From positions 34,144,770-34,208,769 of the forward strand of contig NC_080682.1 of the NCBI RefSeq assembly GCF_030445035.2: a stretch of 64,000 bases of DNA, given 5' to 3'. This DNA comes from Dasypus novemcinctus (lineage: Eukaryota; Chordata; Mammalia; Cingulata; Dasypodidae). The notes beneath the pieces were generated by a model. That model saw nothing but the letters and a program-made list of their open reading frames with translations, made no database searches and was not told the DNA's origin. The translations under genes were made by a program, and so were the position numbers. This document shows, piece by piece, positions 12,740 to 23,880 of this stretch (the stretch's first letter is position 1; every line of letters starts with the position of its first letter).

Positions 12740-13035
12740 TAGACTATATAGTCTAAAATGTAAAAAATAATGTAAAACATAATGTAACCAAAAGTTTATA
12801 AAAGTGCGCAGTCTAAACTGTAAACCATAATGTAAACCATAAAGAAACCATGGTTAGTAGCTATATTTCAATGTCTGTACATCAGTTATAGCAAATGTAA
12901 CACCCACATGTAAAAAGATCATTGCTGGGGAAGGCAGAAGGGTTTGATGTTGGGTATATGGGAGTCTTCTATGTTCTATATGTGACTTTACTGTGAACCA
13001 AAACTTTTTTGAAGACATAATTTAAAAAAGGATGT
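12740..13035 (+). mobile_element. Family C retroposon 3' end (C3)
   Basis: Landmarks in order: AATGTAAACCATAA, CATGGTTAGTAGC, AGCAAATGTAACACCCACATG, GGGTATATGGGAGTC, then CAAAACTTTTTTGAAG. The 5' part holds a local ~65-bp duplication (TAGTCTAAAATGTAAAAAAT at 12,750 and CAGTCTAAACTGTAAACCAT at 12,809). Strongly diverged. Confidence 0.65.
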
Positions 13036-13289
13036 GGACACTGAGGAAGAAATGGAATAGATTGCCTTGCCGCTGCACATGTAAGGCAACACCTATTACC
13101 TTGATTAAAGGCTGCCAAAAATTTTTTTTTACATTTTTCATTTTTTTAATATCCCAATTTATTTTTTACCTTATTTTAGTTTCTCTAAATTTTTATGTAA
13201 TTTATTTCTAATCTTGAAACCTATCATTACTATATCATTTCACTATTATTTGAATTTGGCAATATACTAGGCTTCATTTTTTAATAAGT

Positions 13290-14900
13290 TTAGGATTACA
13301 GAGGGGTTCAACTATGGCAGGGGAGGAGCATTGGTGTGGGGTGTCATTGATGGGGGATGCATGAGAGGCAGTTTGGCCTGGGCATGCATATTGGGCATAT
13401 AGATATGTTTGGATATTCACTGGCTATTGACCTTGTGGGAAGAGTTTCACGTGACAACTGAGGAAGTACTGAGTTCCCATCCTAGGGAGCTCTGTCACAT
13501 TCCCCAATGGAACAGTAACAATTCCCTGAGTGCAAGGGTGAAGATCAGTGAAGAAGAATGGTCCAGGATGGGCCCTTAATGGATGAGTATGCTTAGGAGC
13601 CTGTGTGCTTGAAATTTCACCTAGCCCTAGAATTGCAGAGGGCCTAAGAGTTACCTCCTGAGAACCTACATGTTGATCAAATGTGGCCACTCTCTAAGCC
13701 AAACTCAGCATAATAATTCATTACCTTCCCCTCAGCATGGAACACGACTCCCAGCGATAAGCCTCCCTGGTGCCGATGGATTATTGCCAAGCACAATTGG
13801 TGATGTAACTAGAAAAAGACCTTAAATAAAATGGAGAATGGTAAGACAATTTAGTTTATATGGCTAAGAGATTTCAAAGTGAGTCACGAGGTCAGCAGTG
13901 GGGTTGCACTTACGCATGTTTCAGCAGGATCTCAGAGACAGGCAAAGTAGATACAACTCCAGGTACTGGTTCTCCTGAGCACTATAGAGACACCCAGGTC
14001 CTACAGTTATGGCAGATGGCTCTGGAGTTCTGTGCCTTTTCAGTTGACCCTACTTTGGAGTTTGTGCTACTGAGTGTGATCAAGTTGAACTCACATGTAA
14101 CTTCTATACACTCCTCTTCTGTCACTTTTACTGAACCTGTGGTTGATGCTGGGGTTAGTGTATGCTCAGGAGACTTGAATCTCTGGACTGTCCATGTGCC
14201 ATCTGGGCCCTGAGCCTCAGAGGAATTGAAACATCTACTCTCTGGTGCATTGGACTTACCAAGGTAAGCTAACAGGGAAATGAGGATGGTCAATCACAAT
14301 ACCAGGGAACTGAGAGAGTCTACAACTGTAAGCAGGAAAATCCCATCCATCAGCCATGAGGTGTATAAGCCACCTCTCAATTTAGAGGTAAAGTGGACAT
14401 TACCATCCCAGGGTCCACGGGATGGAGGAATTAAATATGAATTAGAGTGATTTACTGGTATTCTGCTACAGAATTAATGTGACTTTAGTAATGGAAGAAA
14501 CTGTATCATTGATGTAGAGACAGTGGCCATAGGAATTGCTGAGGACAGGAAGAGGGAAGAAGAAGTGTGATATGGTGCATTTTTAGGACTTGGAGTTATC
14601 CTGAATTACACTGCAGGGACAGATGCGGGACATTATATATCCTGCCATAACCCAATGAACGGACTGGGAGAGAGTGTAAATTACAGAATAAACTATAATC
14701 CATGAGGTGTAGCAGTGCTCCAAAATGTATTCATCAAATGAATATATTTCATCAAATGAAATGAATGTGCCACACTGATGAAAGAAGTTGTTGATGTGAG
14801 AAGGGGGGGTGAGAACAGGAAACTCGTATTTCTTAATGTAACATTTTGTGTGACCTATGTATCATTATAAAAAGATGATAAAAAATGGGAAAAATTTTAT
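13290..14900 (+). mobile_element. Family C retroposon, longest copy (C4)
   Basis: About 1.6 kb, the most complete family C copy here. It begins near GTTTAGGATTACAGAGG. It shares its middle with 2,990-3,755 (CTCTAAGCCAAACTCAGCAT, CTAGAAAAAGACCTTAAATA, GGAGACTTGAATCTCTGGAC). Its 3' part is shared with the other copies (CCACACTGATGAAAG, TAATGTAACATTTTGTG). It ends in an A-rich stretch near 14,870-14,900. No coding frame longer than ~117 codons exists on either strand. It fits a long non-coding retroposon or an L1-lineage 3' UTR mobilised by L1. Confidence 0.75.
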
Positions 14901-14909
14901 AAGAAAGTG

Positions 14910-15105
14910 AAACCCTATGCCAACCTACACCTGAGATTGGGAAGAAGCTGGGCCCATGGAACCTCAAGAGGAAGGAGGAGACATCAGTGATTAACCTGCT
15001 TCAATACATGGCAACTGACTTTAGTGAGAACCCAACTTGAGTTAAGCTTTTGAGGGCATTGTAATTGTAAGTTTTTACTGCAAATAAACACCTTTTTATT
15101 AAAGC
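14910..15105 (+). mobile_element. Fragment of MaLR-like LTR family A, 3' part
   Basis: Carries the inner 3' part of family A: ACCTGCTTCAATACATGGCA, TTTAGTGAGAACCC, TTGTAAGTTTTTACTGCAAA and TAAACACC. It stops before the terminal TAATACA and runs into (AAC)n at 15,105-15,125. Confidence 0.65.
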
Positions 15106-15125
15106 TAAAAACAACAACAACAACA
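15105..15125 (+). repeat. (AAC)n microsatellite
   Basis: About five to six AAC units directly after the LTR fragment. Confidence 0.8.
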
Positions 15126-15129
15126 TATT

Positions 15130-16600
15130 TTCTAAAAATTAATATTAATGAGTGATTACCAGTAAGATAGCTTCAGGTTTTAATTTCTCATCTGTCTTTT
15201 TCATTAAATAATATTGGAAACAAAAGAATAGTGATACATTAAAACATTTTATCACTACTTATGATGAATTCATTACCTTTTACTGCTTTCTGAAATTGAT
15301 TATAAGTAGGAATATAAAGTTTTGAGAATGTCAACCAATCTTCATTAAATCACAAAACCCACAATATTTAATGGCTATGAATCTGGATAAGTTACTTAAT
15401 TTTGGGGGCTCTCTTTATAATCTAAAAATGTCTAGAATAATAATACCTATGGTGTAATATTTTCATCTGGATAAATATGTTAATAAATGGAAGTATTTAT
15501 AATAGTGTCAAGTTCACTTTAATTATGCAATGTATATGTTACTATTGCAGAATATTCAAATGATGATTTATAGTGAATTTGTATTTCATAGTCTAACTTG
15601 TTTCCTCAAATTTTGCAACTTTTTGGTGTTTAAATTGTTTACTTTCCAAATGGAATACATGTTTTCAGCTTAAACAGGAAAAATTAGACAAAAAGTTCTG
15701 AAAATACAGTAGAAAAATATTGTACATTGGTTTATTTTTCCAGATAAGCAATATGTTGTACAAAGAAGCAAATTTCCAGTGATGTATATTAAAATTTCAA
15801 TTGTATCACTGTTTGAATCCTATATGAAAAAAATCATTAAGGCACATTTGATCTATGAATTTTAAACAAACTTCTGATATAAGGAGAGATTAATTTTATT
15901 TTTGTTCCCCAAACACATGAGAAACAAAATTGTTAAAGAATACTTAATATTTAGTAAAACAGTAAGGAATGTAAAAATTAGGGAGGGATGGTGTTTTCAA
16001 AAGGAAATCTTTGAATAGCAGTTTACTGCAAAATTAAAACATACTTAAACAGTGAGTGTACATTCTTGGTGCAGATAAGTACTAATAATTAAAAGGTTCT
16101 CCAGAAATGGCAGAGTTGAAACAATGGATATGAAATAAATTAAAGCTCCTTCAGATACAAAGGAGAAAACAAAACAATAATTAAAGAATGAAATAACCAT
16201 CGCCATCAACCTAACACATAGAAAAGGATGAAGTGAACAAAACAAGGCACACATTTTTCCCCAGTGATTTCATAAAGGTGTATATTTTTTTAAACTTGCA
16301 TACATTAGATTACAATAATTCATCTTTCCATTCTAAATATTGATATTTTACCCTTTAAGAGAAGAGTCAGGAAAAGAGAAAACTCCAAGTCCTTTTTAAA
16401 ATTTACTGCCATGTCCATTTAGGTCAAAGCAATGACAGCCCGTTTGTACATCTAGAAGAGCCACAAGCATTTTGCTTTTTCACTCCACTCACTTCAATAA
16501 TTAGAGTTTGGGGTAACAATTTCAGAAATTCCTGAAAATGACACTGTCACCGTGACATCTGCTTGAGTTGCAAGTGAAACACAAAATGACATTTTATTTT
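15130..16600. other. Intergenic; one MIR relic, rest unassigned
   Basis: Apart from the MIR at 15,360-15,510 I recognise nothing. A 69-codon hydrophobic minus frame at 16,045-16,254 has no OR motif and sits in AT-rich DNA, so it is not annotated. Confidence 0.45.
15360..15510 (+). mobile_element. MIR SINE relic
   Basis: Matches the MIR core in order: GGATAAGTTACTTAATTT (for the CAAGTTACTTAACC block), a pyrimidine-rich CTCTCTTTATAATCTAAAAA part, then AATAATAATACCTATGG. Ancient and diverged. Confidence 0.6.
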
Positions 16601-16604
16601 TTTA

Positions 16605-16990
16605 AAGATATTTAGATTACATAAATGTTACGCAAAAAGTATAGGTGATTTTCATGTGCCCTACTTTCCACACCACCCACATTTACTCCCCATCAATAAC
16701 ATCTTTCATTAGTGTGGTACATTCATTGCAATTGATGAACCCATTTTGGGTCATTGCTACTAAGCATAGATTATAGTTTACATTGAAGTTTACACTCTCT
16801 CCCATACAATTTTGAAGGTTATAGCAAATATATAATGGCCTGTATCTGTCATTGCAATGTCATTCAGAACAATTCCTAAATCCCAAAAATGCCCCCGTAT
16901 TACACCTGTTTTCCCTCTCCCTGACTTCCACACCTCCAGTGGCCACTACCTCCACATCAACAATATGTTCTTCCATTGCTAGAATCACAA
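16605..16990 (-). mobile_element. Family C retroposon (C5), inserted in an OR relic
   Basis: Antisense family C. The plus strand shows TTTTTAAAGATATTTAGATT (antisense tail), TTTCATTAGTGTGGTACATT, CATTGCAATTGATGAACCCA and TTACATTGAAGTTTACACTC, ending near TTCTTCCATTGCTAGAATCA. It abuts the OR remnant at ~16,990, where the upstream receptor sequence should be. The insertion, or an associated deletion, removed everything before TM6 of that receptor. Confidence 0.75.
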
Positions 16991-17187
16991 TAAATCACCA
17001 TCTATTAGGACACCATGATTTTTACTTATTTAAAACCAAAGAATTCCTGCTCCCTGGGAAAAGATCAAGTGCCTCTGTGTTTTATACTATGATGATCCCC
17101 ATGCTGAATCCATATATTGATAGTATTTGGAAGAAAGAATTAAAAAGTGCTCTCATTAGCTTCATGGAGAAGAGGCAATTGAAATGA
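16990..17187 (+). pseudogene. Olfactory receptor pseudogene, TM6-TM7 C-terminal fragment
   Basis: Encodes the end of a class II (mammalian) olfactory receptor, a rhodopsin-like GPCR of olfactory neurons. Visible in two frames: a TM6/loop piece reading IFTYLKPKNSCSLGKDQV, then after a one-base shift ASVFYTMMIPMLNPYI, equivalent to the conserved SVFYT..IPMLNP.IY of TM7, then a tail ending KRQLK and TGA at 17,185-17,187. The NPxxY-like site reads NPYID. Only about 65 of ~310 codons remain; family C (C5) abuts its 5' edge. The tail and downstream flank match the pseudogene at 40,785-41,721 in inverted orientation. The loop wording suggests family 5/8/9-type receptors, but the subfamily is uncertain. 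Confidence 0.9.
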
Positions 17188-18030
17188 CAGTAACACAGTG
17201 TGCTAAATATTTAATCTCATGATTTTGTCCATAAGTGGGTAATTGGTCTCTTTATAAATAAAGTGGCATCCTTTAAATAGTTTGCATTTCTGTTGAGACA
17301 TACTCTATTTGACCAATCATGACCTGGAGCATTTCCTAAGAATGTGTTTTTATTATCTACATAGTTATTTGATGCCATGAAATATATGTAAAACTTTGGT
17401 TTAAATATATATATTTTATAGGTCAAATAATGTGCACAAATATGGAGTATTAGTTTTCAAATTGTATCACAGAACCCACCATGCACATTCTAAATTCAGA
17501 AAATTTTATTATAGAGAACACTTTTAGATTCCATTCCATTTACTCTGTAGAGAACAAATATAGCACAGTTGTTAAGAGTGATGCTTTAGAATTGACAGTC
17601 TATGTTTTAGGTTATAGATCTCCCATCTTTGTTAGTTGTATATCCCTCAGTAAATCACTGAAGCTTTATATCTTGTTTATTCAGATGTATAAGAAAAATA
17701 ATAATTATAAAACAATAGAGTTATTATAAAGATTAAATCAGAAGAAAAATGGAAAGATTTAATGCAGTACTAAAACATTTTTGTCACAACCATCAGAACA
17801 CCTGAATTCTTGCAGAATTTTGAATACACAACAGCTTTCCTTTTGAAAATTTTCACCGCTGTTTTATAAATACTTATGGTTAATCTTATTCATAAATTAG
17901 CAGCTAAAATAGGAAAAATGGCACTTTAATTTTTGGTCTTAGAGCAAAGTAAAATATTGTTATAGAACTATGTTCTAGAAATAAGTGTATGTGAATATTG
18001 AAAAACATTGAAAATATTTTGAATTATAAA
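17188..18030 (+). repeat. OR downstream flank, inverted duplicate of 39,960-40,784
   Basis: This flank aligns with the reverse complement of 39,960-40,784 over its whole length. Matching blocks include TTGCATTTCTGTTGAGACA with antisense TTGGCATTTCTTTTGAGACA, a shared MIR, GAATTTTGAATACACA, and TGGTTAATCTTATTCATAAA with GGCTAATCTTACTCATAAA. Divergence looks considerable but colinearity is clear, so this is segmental duplication, not a shared transposon alone. Confidence 0.8.
17550..17745 (+). mobile_element. MIR SINE relic within the duplicated flank
   Basis: MIR landmarks: ATAGCACAGTTGTTAAGAGTG, TTAGAATTGACAGTCTATG, CCCTCAGTAAATCACTGAAG, AAAATAATAATTATAAAA, TTATTATAAAGATTAAAT. The inverted copy of the same MIR is at 40,225-40,430, so it predates the duplication. 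Confidence 0.75.
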
Positions 18031-19380
18031 TAATTTTTTTCATTGTCCTCTACATGAGACATGCATTATCTATACATATTGCTTATATACACATACAGAA
18101 TTTTCGACATTTCCTAACTCTTTTAGGTTCCACTCATGACTATAAACTTTAATTCCTTTGTCATTTAAACTTGAGAGGTAAATCTTTTCTTGCTACATGA
18201 GTGAAATCAATAAGTTCCCTTTGCAATGTTTTAAGCCTTGAAGTTTTGTAAATTCATGTGTATGCAGTAAAAAAAAAATATTGCACGCAGTAATATCACT
18301 TCAATGTCCACCTGAAAAATATTTGGAAACCCTACCATTCTATGATGTCAACAAGTTTCAGTACTTAGTATTTCTTGGATTAAGTATACTTTTTAAAAAT
18401 TCATTTACTTTCTAATAATTTGCACAAGTTTGTTATGTTACTTTAAAAAATGAATTAGAGGGTTAAAACTCTTGGTTTAAAATGTTTGATAGGGAAAAGT
18501 TATAAACCTAAAAATGAATAATGAGACCAAATTTTGTGTCTGTCCATAAATTTTATTCAGGTATGTTACTAAAATTTCCTTTAAAAATTAGTCGGCATAT
18601 CCTGGAATTTCAATTTTAGTTTTCTCTACTTTTCAATGTATATTTAAGAAAGTATGTATTTTTCTTTGCTTGTCCAAGGATTTCATTATTTCATTTTTAA
18701 ATTAAGTGATGTTTATTTTATATATATCCATAAATATATTTGAATTCAAGTGTTTTGTCTTCTAATTTATATTAAATTTTTGGTAAAATTGTATTTTATT
18801 TTTGTCCAAAAGTATTTTTGAATGATTAAAATACAGTTTAACCTCTATTTTAGGAGTAAAATGTTCCTGACTTTTCACTAGTTCTTCACTGTTCATTAAT
18901 TTATTCAAATAATTAAAAGTACATTAATTTCTTTTACATCCTGAATTTATATGAATATTTTAACTTGTATATAATATCCATATAAATTTTTGTTACATCT
19001 TCTTTTTGCTCTGAACTCTAGGTTGTCCAGCATTTATTTTTAATATAATTCAACTTCATTATGTTTGCAATTGGAGATGTCTTGCTAAGCATTTATTTTA
19101 ATAATATATATATTTTTACTAATCTCACGTCATGTACATGCAATGAGCCTATTCTTATATTTTAGGCTCTTTTCTTGTTTTTGGTCTTTATTTTGCTCTT
19201 GCCCTCATTTATGCATATGTCCGTGATTTTGAAAATGTATCCTGTTGGTTTGTATTTGCAACCTTGTTCAACATATCCTCCAATATTTGAGACAATAATA
19301 AGTTCAGGGCATGCTTCAGATTGCAATAAATTCTGACTCCCTTACCTTCTTAAGATAGTCTAGAAAACATTAAAGATGTT
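18031..19380. other. AT-rich intergenic DNA, nothing recognised
   Basis: Very AT-rich. The T-rich plus strand from 18,600 on could be antisense L1, but I see no firm landmark. No gene is supported. Confidence 0.45.
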
Positions 19381-19386
19381 ATTATT

Positions 19387-20295
19387 TGCGGCGGCTTGCT
19401 CGGTCGGTAGAGGTGGGGTTTGGTTGCGGACAAGGGGTCGGTCCCGCTTGGGACGAGGGATCGGTCCCGCTTGGGATGAGGGGTCGGTCCGGCAGCAGAC
19501 GAGGGATCGGTCTCACAGGGGTTGCGCGGTTCAGCTGACGGGGTCGCCCGGCGAAGCCGGCGACAAAGGGGTTGCCCGGGAAGCAGGCGATGAACTGGGG
19601 ACAAGGGAGGCCAGGCCCTTGTCGGGGGCTCTCAGGACTGGAGGGCGCACGGCAGAAGAACTACCATGGAGACAAGGTAAACACGCAAGTCCACTTTACT
19701 GAGGGAGAGGCAACAGTTTTATAGGGGCTGGGGAAGGCTGATTGGTCGAAGCCACGCCCTGTTCTGATTGGTTGCCGGCGAAAGGTCAGTGGGCGGTACT
19801 GGACGGGGAAGGGGTGGTGGTTAGGGATTGGCTGTCGCTGTTGCTGGGGGAAGGGGCAGGGTTTAGGGATTGGTGGCTGCTGTTGCTGGGGTGGAGGGCA
19901 GACTTGAGTTTCCCGCCCACACCTGGCTGTTGCTGCTGTGGGGGGAGGGAAAAGGGCAGACTGGATTTTTCCGCCCACGCCTGGCTGTTGCTGCTGTCGG
20001 GGGAGGGGAAAAGGGCAGACTGGAATTTTCCACCCTGCGCCTGCGCAGGGAGAAAGAAAAAGAAGGGTGCCGCCCCACAGGCATCATGTGGCGCCATCCG
20101 GGAGGAGGGGCGGCCGCAGAAGCATGGCTGCCGAGAAGGGGAGACCCAAGGGCACTCTGCGCCCATGCCGAGCTCCCTTCAGGGGTGGAGGTGAGTCCGA
20201 CCAGCCACCCTATTAGGGGGCAGCGGCTTGGCCTGCCGCGGCCGCCGCCCCTCGCCAGGCCAGCAAACCACACTTCAGCCCGAGGGGTGACCGCA
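19387..20295 (-). mobile_element. Solo LTR of an endogenous retrovirus, copy 1 (909 bp)
   Basis: A GC- and CpG-rich block in AT-rich DNA. Read on the minus strand it starts TGCGGTCACCCC and ends CCGCCGCA (TG...CA). A perfect 6-bp target duplication ATTATT lies at 19,381-19,386 and 20,296-20,301. Six-bp duplications are typical of class II (beta-like) retroviruses. On the minus strand there are two CCAAT boxes, a TATA box (antisense TTTTATA, 19,717-19,723), and an AGTAAA where copy 2 has AATAAA. U3 holds imperfect tandem units with TCTGCCCTTTTCCC and CAGCAACAG; U5 holds repeats around GACCGATCCCTCGTC. No internal retroviral sequence flanks it. The open frames of 90-169 codons inside are by-products of high GC. 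Confidence 0.93.
19717..19723 (-). promoter_or_regulatory. LTR TATA box, copy 1
   Basis: Minus-strand TATAAAA in the context CCCCTATAAAACTG, with two upstream CCAAT elements (antisense ATTGG near 19,741 and 19,767). This is the U3 promoter of the LTR. Whether it is active is unknown. Confidence 0.75.
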
Positions 20296-20301
20296 ATTAT
20301 T

Positions 20302-20587
20302 GAATATAATATAACTTTTGTGGAATGTAAAAACAGTAGATTGTTTGCCTTGTTCCTCTGTTTTCCCTATTTATATTAGTGCATATCATATTTTATGTAA
20401 GATGTAGTCTGAAGTATTTTTAAAACAATATTCTTCTGTTCATGGTGCTATAGCAAAATTCTATTATAAAGGTTAAATTACTCAAATAATGATAAAGAAA
20501 TTAAGACTGGAAGAGACATGAGAAAATACAACCAATAGTTTTGTTTGTAAACAGTTGATTTTATATAATAATGAAAAAGCTAGATTA
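20302..20587. other. Intergenic, nothing recognised
   Basis: AT-rich spacer between the solo LTR and a MIR relic. Confidence 0.5.
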
Positions 20588-20720
20588 TATTTACTCAGAC
20601 CCTACTGAGTGCCAGAAAATATTTAAAGAGTTTTAGATATATAATTTACATAATTTATTTCCACAGGATAACTCTCAGGTAGGTACTTCCAATATCTACA
20701 GTTTAATGTCAGATAATGAA
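20588..20720 (-). mobile_element. MIR SINE relic
   Basis: Antisense MIR: TTTACTCAGACCCTACTGAGTG, an ATAATTTACATAATTTATTTC block, then CTCTCAGGTAGGTACTTCCA, in the expected antisense order. Confidence 0.65.
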
Positions 20721-21520
20721 AAACCATCCTACTACTTCTTCAGGCAAAGACTTAAGAATCATTCTAGAAGTTTCTCTATGTCATACACCTCAAATCGAGT
20801 CCATCCACATGTCATGTTGATTCCATAACCAGAATATATCTGGAGTGTGACAATTTCTCAACACCTTCTCTACTGCTTCCATGACCCAAAGAACCATCAT
20901 CCCACTCTTTAAATTATTTTTGCCTTCCTGTTTCCTAACTTATACCCTTTGAGTCTAATCTCAATGAAAGGCCAGAGATTTGACGTTAAAGAGTTGGACC
21001 ATTTCTCCTTTGTTTACAAAACCTATAAGATTCCCACCACAGAAAGAGTAAAAAGCAAAACTTTTATTATAAAAGCCTCCAGACTTAAATTATTCTTGCC
21101 CTCCTTCCTACATGTATGAACTTATACTATATTAATATCTTCATGCGCACTTTGGAACTACTACACTGACATACTAATGCTTCAATAAACTCATTAGTCC
21201 TGATGCTGCCTGGGTTTTCTTCAATTTTTTCTTCATCCCAAATTTCCCTCCACCCTGTTAATTGCAAGGATATTTTCTCATTCTCTTCCTTATAATATCA
21301 TCCCTTACCACCCTAATTAAAATCACACCTGCCCCATCCCTCAGTCATGCTGTATTTGCTTTCCATAAGTGATCCCATTCATCATTCCATATATTTTCCT
21401 TATGCCTTTTGATTATTTTCTGTTTCCTCCAATATGAAAACTCTTGAAATAAATATTCTTACCTGTTTTGTTCAATTTGGATCTCAGCACCTAAAATAGT
21501 GCCTCAAAAAATGAAAATAT
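20721..21520. other. Intergenic, possible L2 relic
   Basis: Pyrimidine-rich with scattered CTTCC and TCTCC blocks, as in old L2 3' regions, but without a confident match. Nothing coding. Confidence 0.3.
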
Positions 21521-21524
21521 GAAT

Positions 21525-21605
21525 TTTATAAATGATGAAACTGGGGTACCAAGAGATTACACAACTTGTTCATAGTCAATCAACAGGTTATAGAATAATC
21601 ATACA
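21525..21605 (-). mobile_element. MIR core relic
   Basis: TGATGAAACTGGGGTACCAAG, then GATTACACAACTTGTTCATAG and TCAATCAACAGG, corresponds to the antisense MIR core (GAGGAAACTGAGG through CACACAGC). Confidence 0.65.
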
Positions 21606-22734
21606 GTCAAACCCAGACAAGATGACTGTAGAACTCATTTTCTTCATCACTATTCTATATGACTGTTCTTCCACAAAATTATATTATTGTTATGAGAGAA
21701 AAAATAGGTTCTATAGCTTTCATACATATTAAAAAAATAATAACAAGGGTCATAAAGGAATTCATTGCAGACAGGCTTTTTCTACAGCTTTTGAGACAAG
21801 ACAGTGTGACTTTGGCAATACGAGCTAAATCTTGTCAATATATCAATATATATGCATAGACCTATTTAAAAAAGAGAGAACTATGGAAAGGAAAGAGTGA
21901 TTTATCAAGTGAGTAACCCTGGAATTCAGGTTTCATCTAACTTGTTTCTGTACTTTCTCCCAAGAGGTTGTCATGGTTGAAGACTTTTCATGTAGTCTTC
22001 TTTCCAAACTGATGGAAAAGCAAGGTGTTTCTTGCTTTTATACTTCCTAAACTGATAGAAAAGCAAGGTTTTTCACTTTTGGAAAACAACTCCTATATTT
22101 TTTTTCCCTCATGGAAGGTTTTCAAGGAAATATCCAATTTCTTGGATATAGGCCTGTCAAGTAACCTATTTTTCTGGTGTGAGCATTTTTAAGAAATTGT
22201 ACATTTAATCACAATTATTAAATTTAAGAGCTAAAGGTTGTTTATATCATTTTATTTCTATCTTTTAAATACTTGTGGGAAACTATAGTTTTATCTCTTC
22301 TTTCATCTCTTATTTGGCAATTTAGTCTTCTTTCTCTATAAAGGTTGCTCTATGGATTATTAAATTTTGAGGAATAGAGTTACAATTCTCTTTCCTATTC
22401 TTTATGCTATTTTGTCACAAATTTTACTTTTATATGTGAATCAAGCCCTGCAAGTCATCAACATAGTTTTCTGTTAGTCAGTTAGAATTGTAAAGCAATT
22501 CAATTTTTAAAATCCAATGTGTGATAACTAGAACACACTATCTCAAATTTAAATATTAGCACACATGTTCTGGTTTGACATTGAGGATTAAACTTTCTAA
22601 AATATTGTGAAAGTAATGAAGAAACTTTTACCTCTGAAGCTGAACTGCTTACTCAATTACAATATGTAGTGAATATTATGTACTTGAATACTTATGCTAG
22701 TTCATTAAATAATTCTTAGAGTACAGAAGAGATG
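21606..22734. other. Intergenic; short local duplication, possible antisense L1
   Basis: An imperfect ~45-bp tandem duplication lies at 21,998-22,075 (AAACTGATGGAAAAGCAAGG and AAACTGATAGAAAAGCAAGG). The piece 22,200-22,420 has an antisense-L1 flavour (TTTATCTCTTCTTTCATCTC) but is weak. Confidence 0.4.
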
Positions 22735-23564
22735 CACAAGGAGAAAACACAACTCTCCTGCAAAAGGAAAGCAGGAAGACAAGACTTGTTTTTTCATAAT
22801 AAACTCATGAAATTTTCTGGAACAATGAACTTTAAGATATACATGCATATATGAATTCACTGTGACTTTCAGTAAAAAATTATCCCTCAGTGGAAAAATC
22901 ATATGACACAGGATTGGAAAAATAATCAAAGGATTATTTTTCTAGTCCATAGACTTAGCTCAATACATACTAGATATGTGGCATTAGATTAATATCATAA
23001 ATTCAGTGAAATCCAGTTTCTTCTTATGGGGAATATAAATTCCTTAATTCCCCAACAATTCCATACATACTTATGTTATAAACTAATATGAAAGCATAAC
23101 CTATGACATAATTTATAACTGTTTAATAAAAATTATTAGGTTTCTTATTGAAATTTAAACATGCTACACTTATAAGCGGCTTGAGAGATACTCTAAATTC
23201 ATTGAAAATCTGACAGAGGAATAAATTTTTGGACAAGATACCAAGAGTTTGGGCAGTAAATAGATAACTAATATTCTATCCAATAGAATATTGGAAGACT
23301 GCCAAAGTGAAATCACAGGGTTTACATTTATATGTTTTATTCCTCATCTTGGGCATACAATATACTAATCTGTAGACTAATACCTGCTTATATACATAAG
23401 GAATTCATCATAATTATGAAAAGTATGTGAATCCCTGGGTCCCACACCAAGACTATCTTAGTGGATCATAAAAGCTGGTCATGAAATCTGAATAAAATAA
23501 AGAAAGAAATGTGATATTGGCAGGGAGCCATTCAAGAGCAAATATTCTCTTAATGTAACCATAA
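22735..23564 (+). repeat. Direct duplicate of the flank at 29,390-30,105
   Basis: Aligns in the same orientation with the sequence 3' of the OR pseudogene at 28.6-29.3 kb. Paired blocks: CACAAGGAGAAAACACAACTCTCCT with CCAAGGAGATAAAACACTCTCCT, CAGTGGAAAAATCATATGACA with CAGTGGAAAATCATCTGCCAT, AACCTATGACATAATTTATAAC with AACCTATGATAGATTTCATAAC, and TGAAATCTGAATAAAATAAAG with AGAAATCTGAATTAAAATGAAG. No OR coding remnant could be seen just upstream. Confidence 0.75.
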
Positions 23565-23880
23565 TTTTATCTATAGATTCAATGCAACCTAAATAAAATT
23601 TAATGACTATTTTTTTGCAGAAATGGGAAAGCAGATTTTAGAAATTATATGCAAAAGCAAAGAAATAAGATAGTCTGAACTACTTAGAAAATGTAGACTA
23701 AAATTAGAGGAGTCTGATTTTAGGAATTTTCTGATTTTAGGAATTTTGTGATTTTAGGAATTTTCTAAACTCTAAAATTTTCATTGGAGTATGGCATTAT
23801 TGCCAATATATATATATATCTTGATCAATGCAACTGAATAGAGAGTCCAGAAATAGATTTACATATATCCGATGAAGATT
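23565..23880 (+). mobile_element. L1 ORF2 fragment
   Basis: Sense L1 ORF2 landmarks: CTATAGATTCAATGCAACCTA, TTTTTTGCAGAAATGGGAAA, GAGAGTCCAGAAATAGATTTAC. The same L1 segment is at 30,195-30,485 in the paired flank. A 17-bp minisatellite sits inside (23,714-23,764). Confidence 0.75.
23714..23764 (+). repeat. 17-bp tandem repeat, three units
   Basis: CTGATTTTAGGAATTTT at 23,714-23,730 and 23,731-23,747, then GTGATTTTAGGAATTTT at 23,748-23,764. One mismatch in 51 bp. Confidence 0.95.

Noticed and set aside
13424..13690. An 88-codon minus-strand frame
   Set aside because: It lies within family C copy C4, is not kept in copy C8 and has no motif.
16045..16254. A hydrophobic 69-codon minus frame considered as an OR or other membrane fragment
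   Set aside because: It has no OR signature (no PMYFFL, MAYDRY, SY or NPxxY-type site) and its hydrophobicity follows T-rich composition.
19742..20379. Overlapping open frames of 92-169 codons on both strands
   Set aside because: They lie inside the GC-rich LTR, where stop codons are rare. They are G/R/P/A-rich, overlap on both strands and recur in the second LTR as a by-product of sequence identity.
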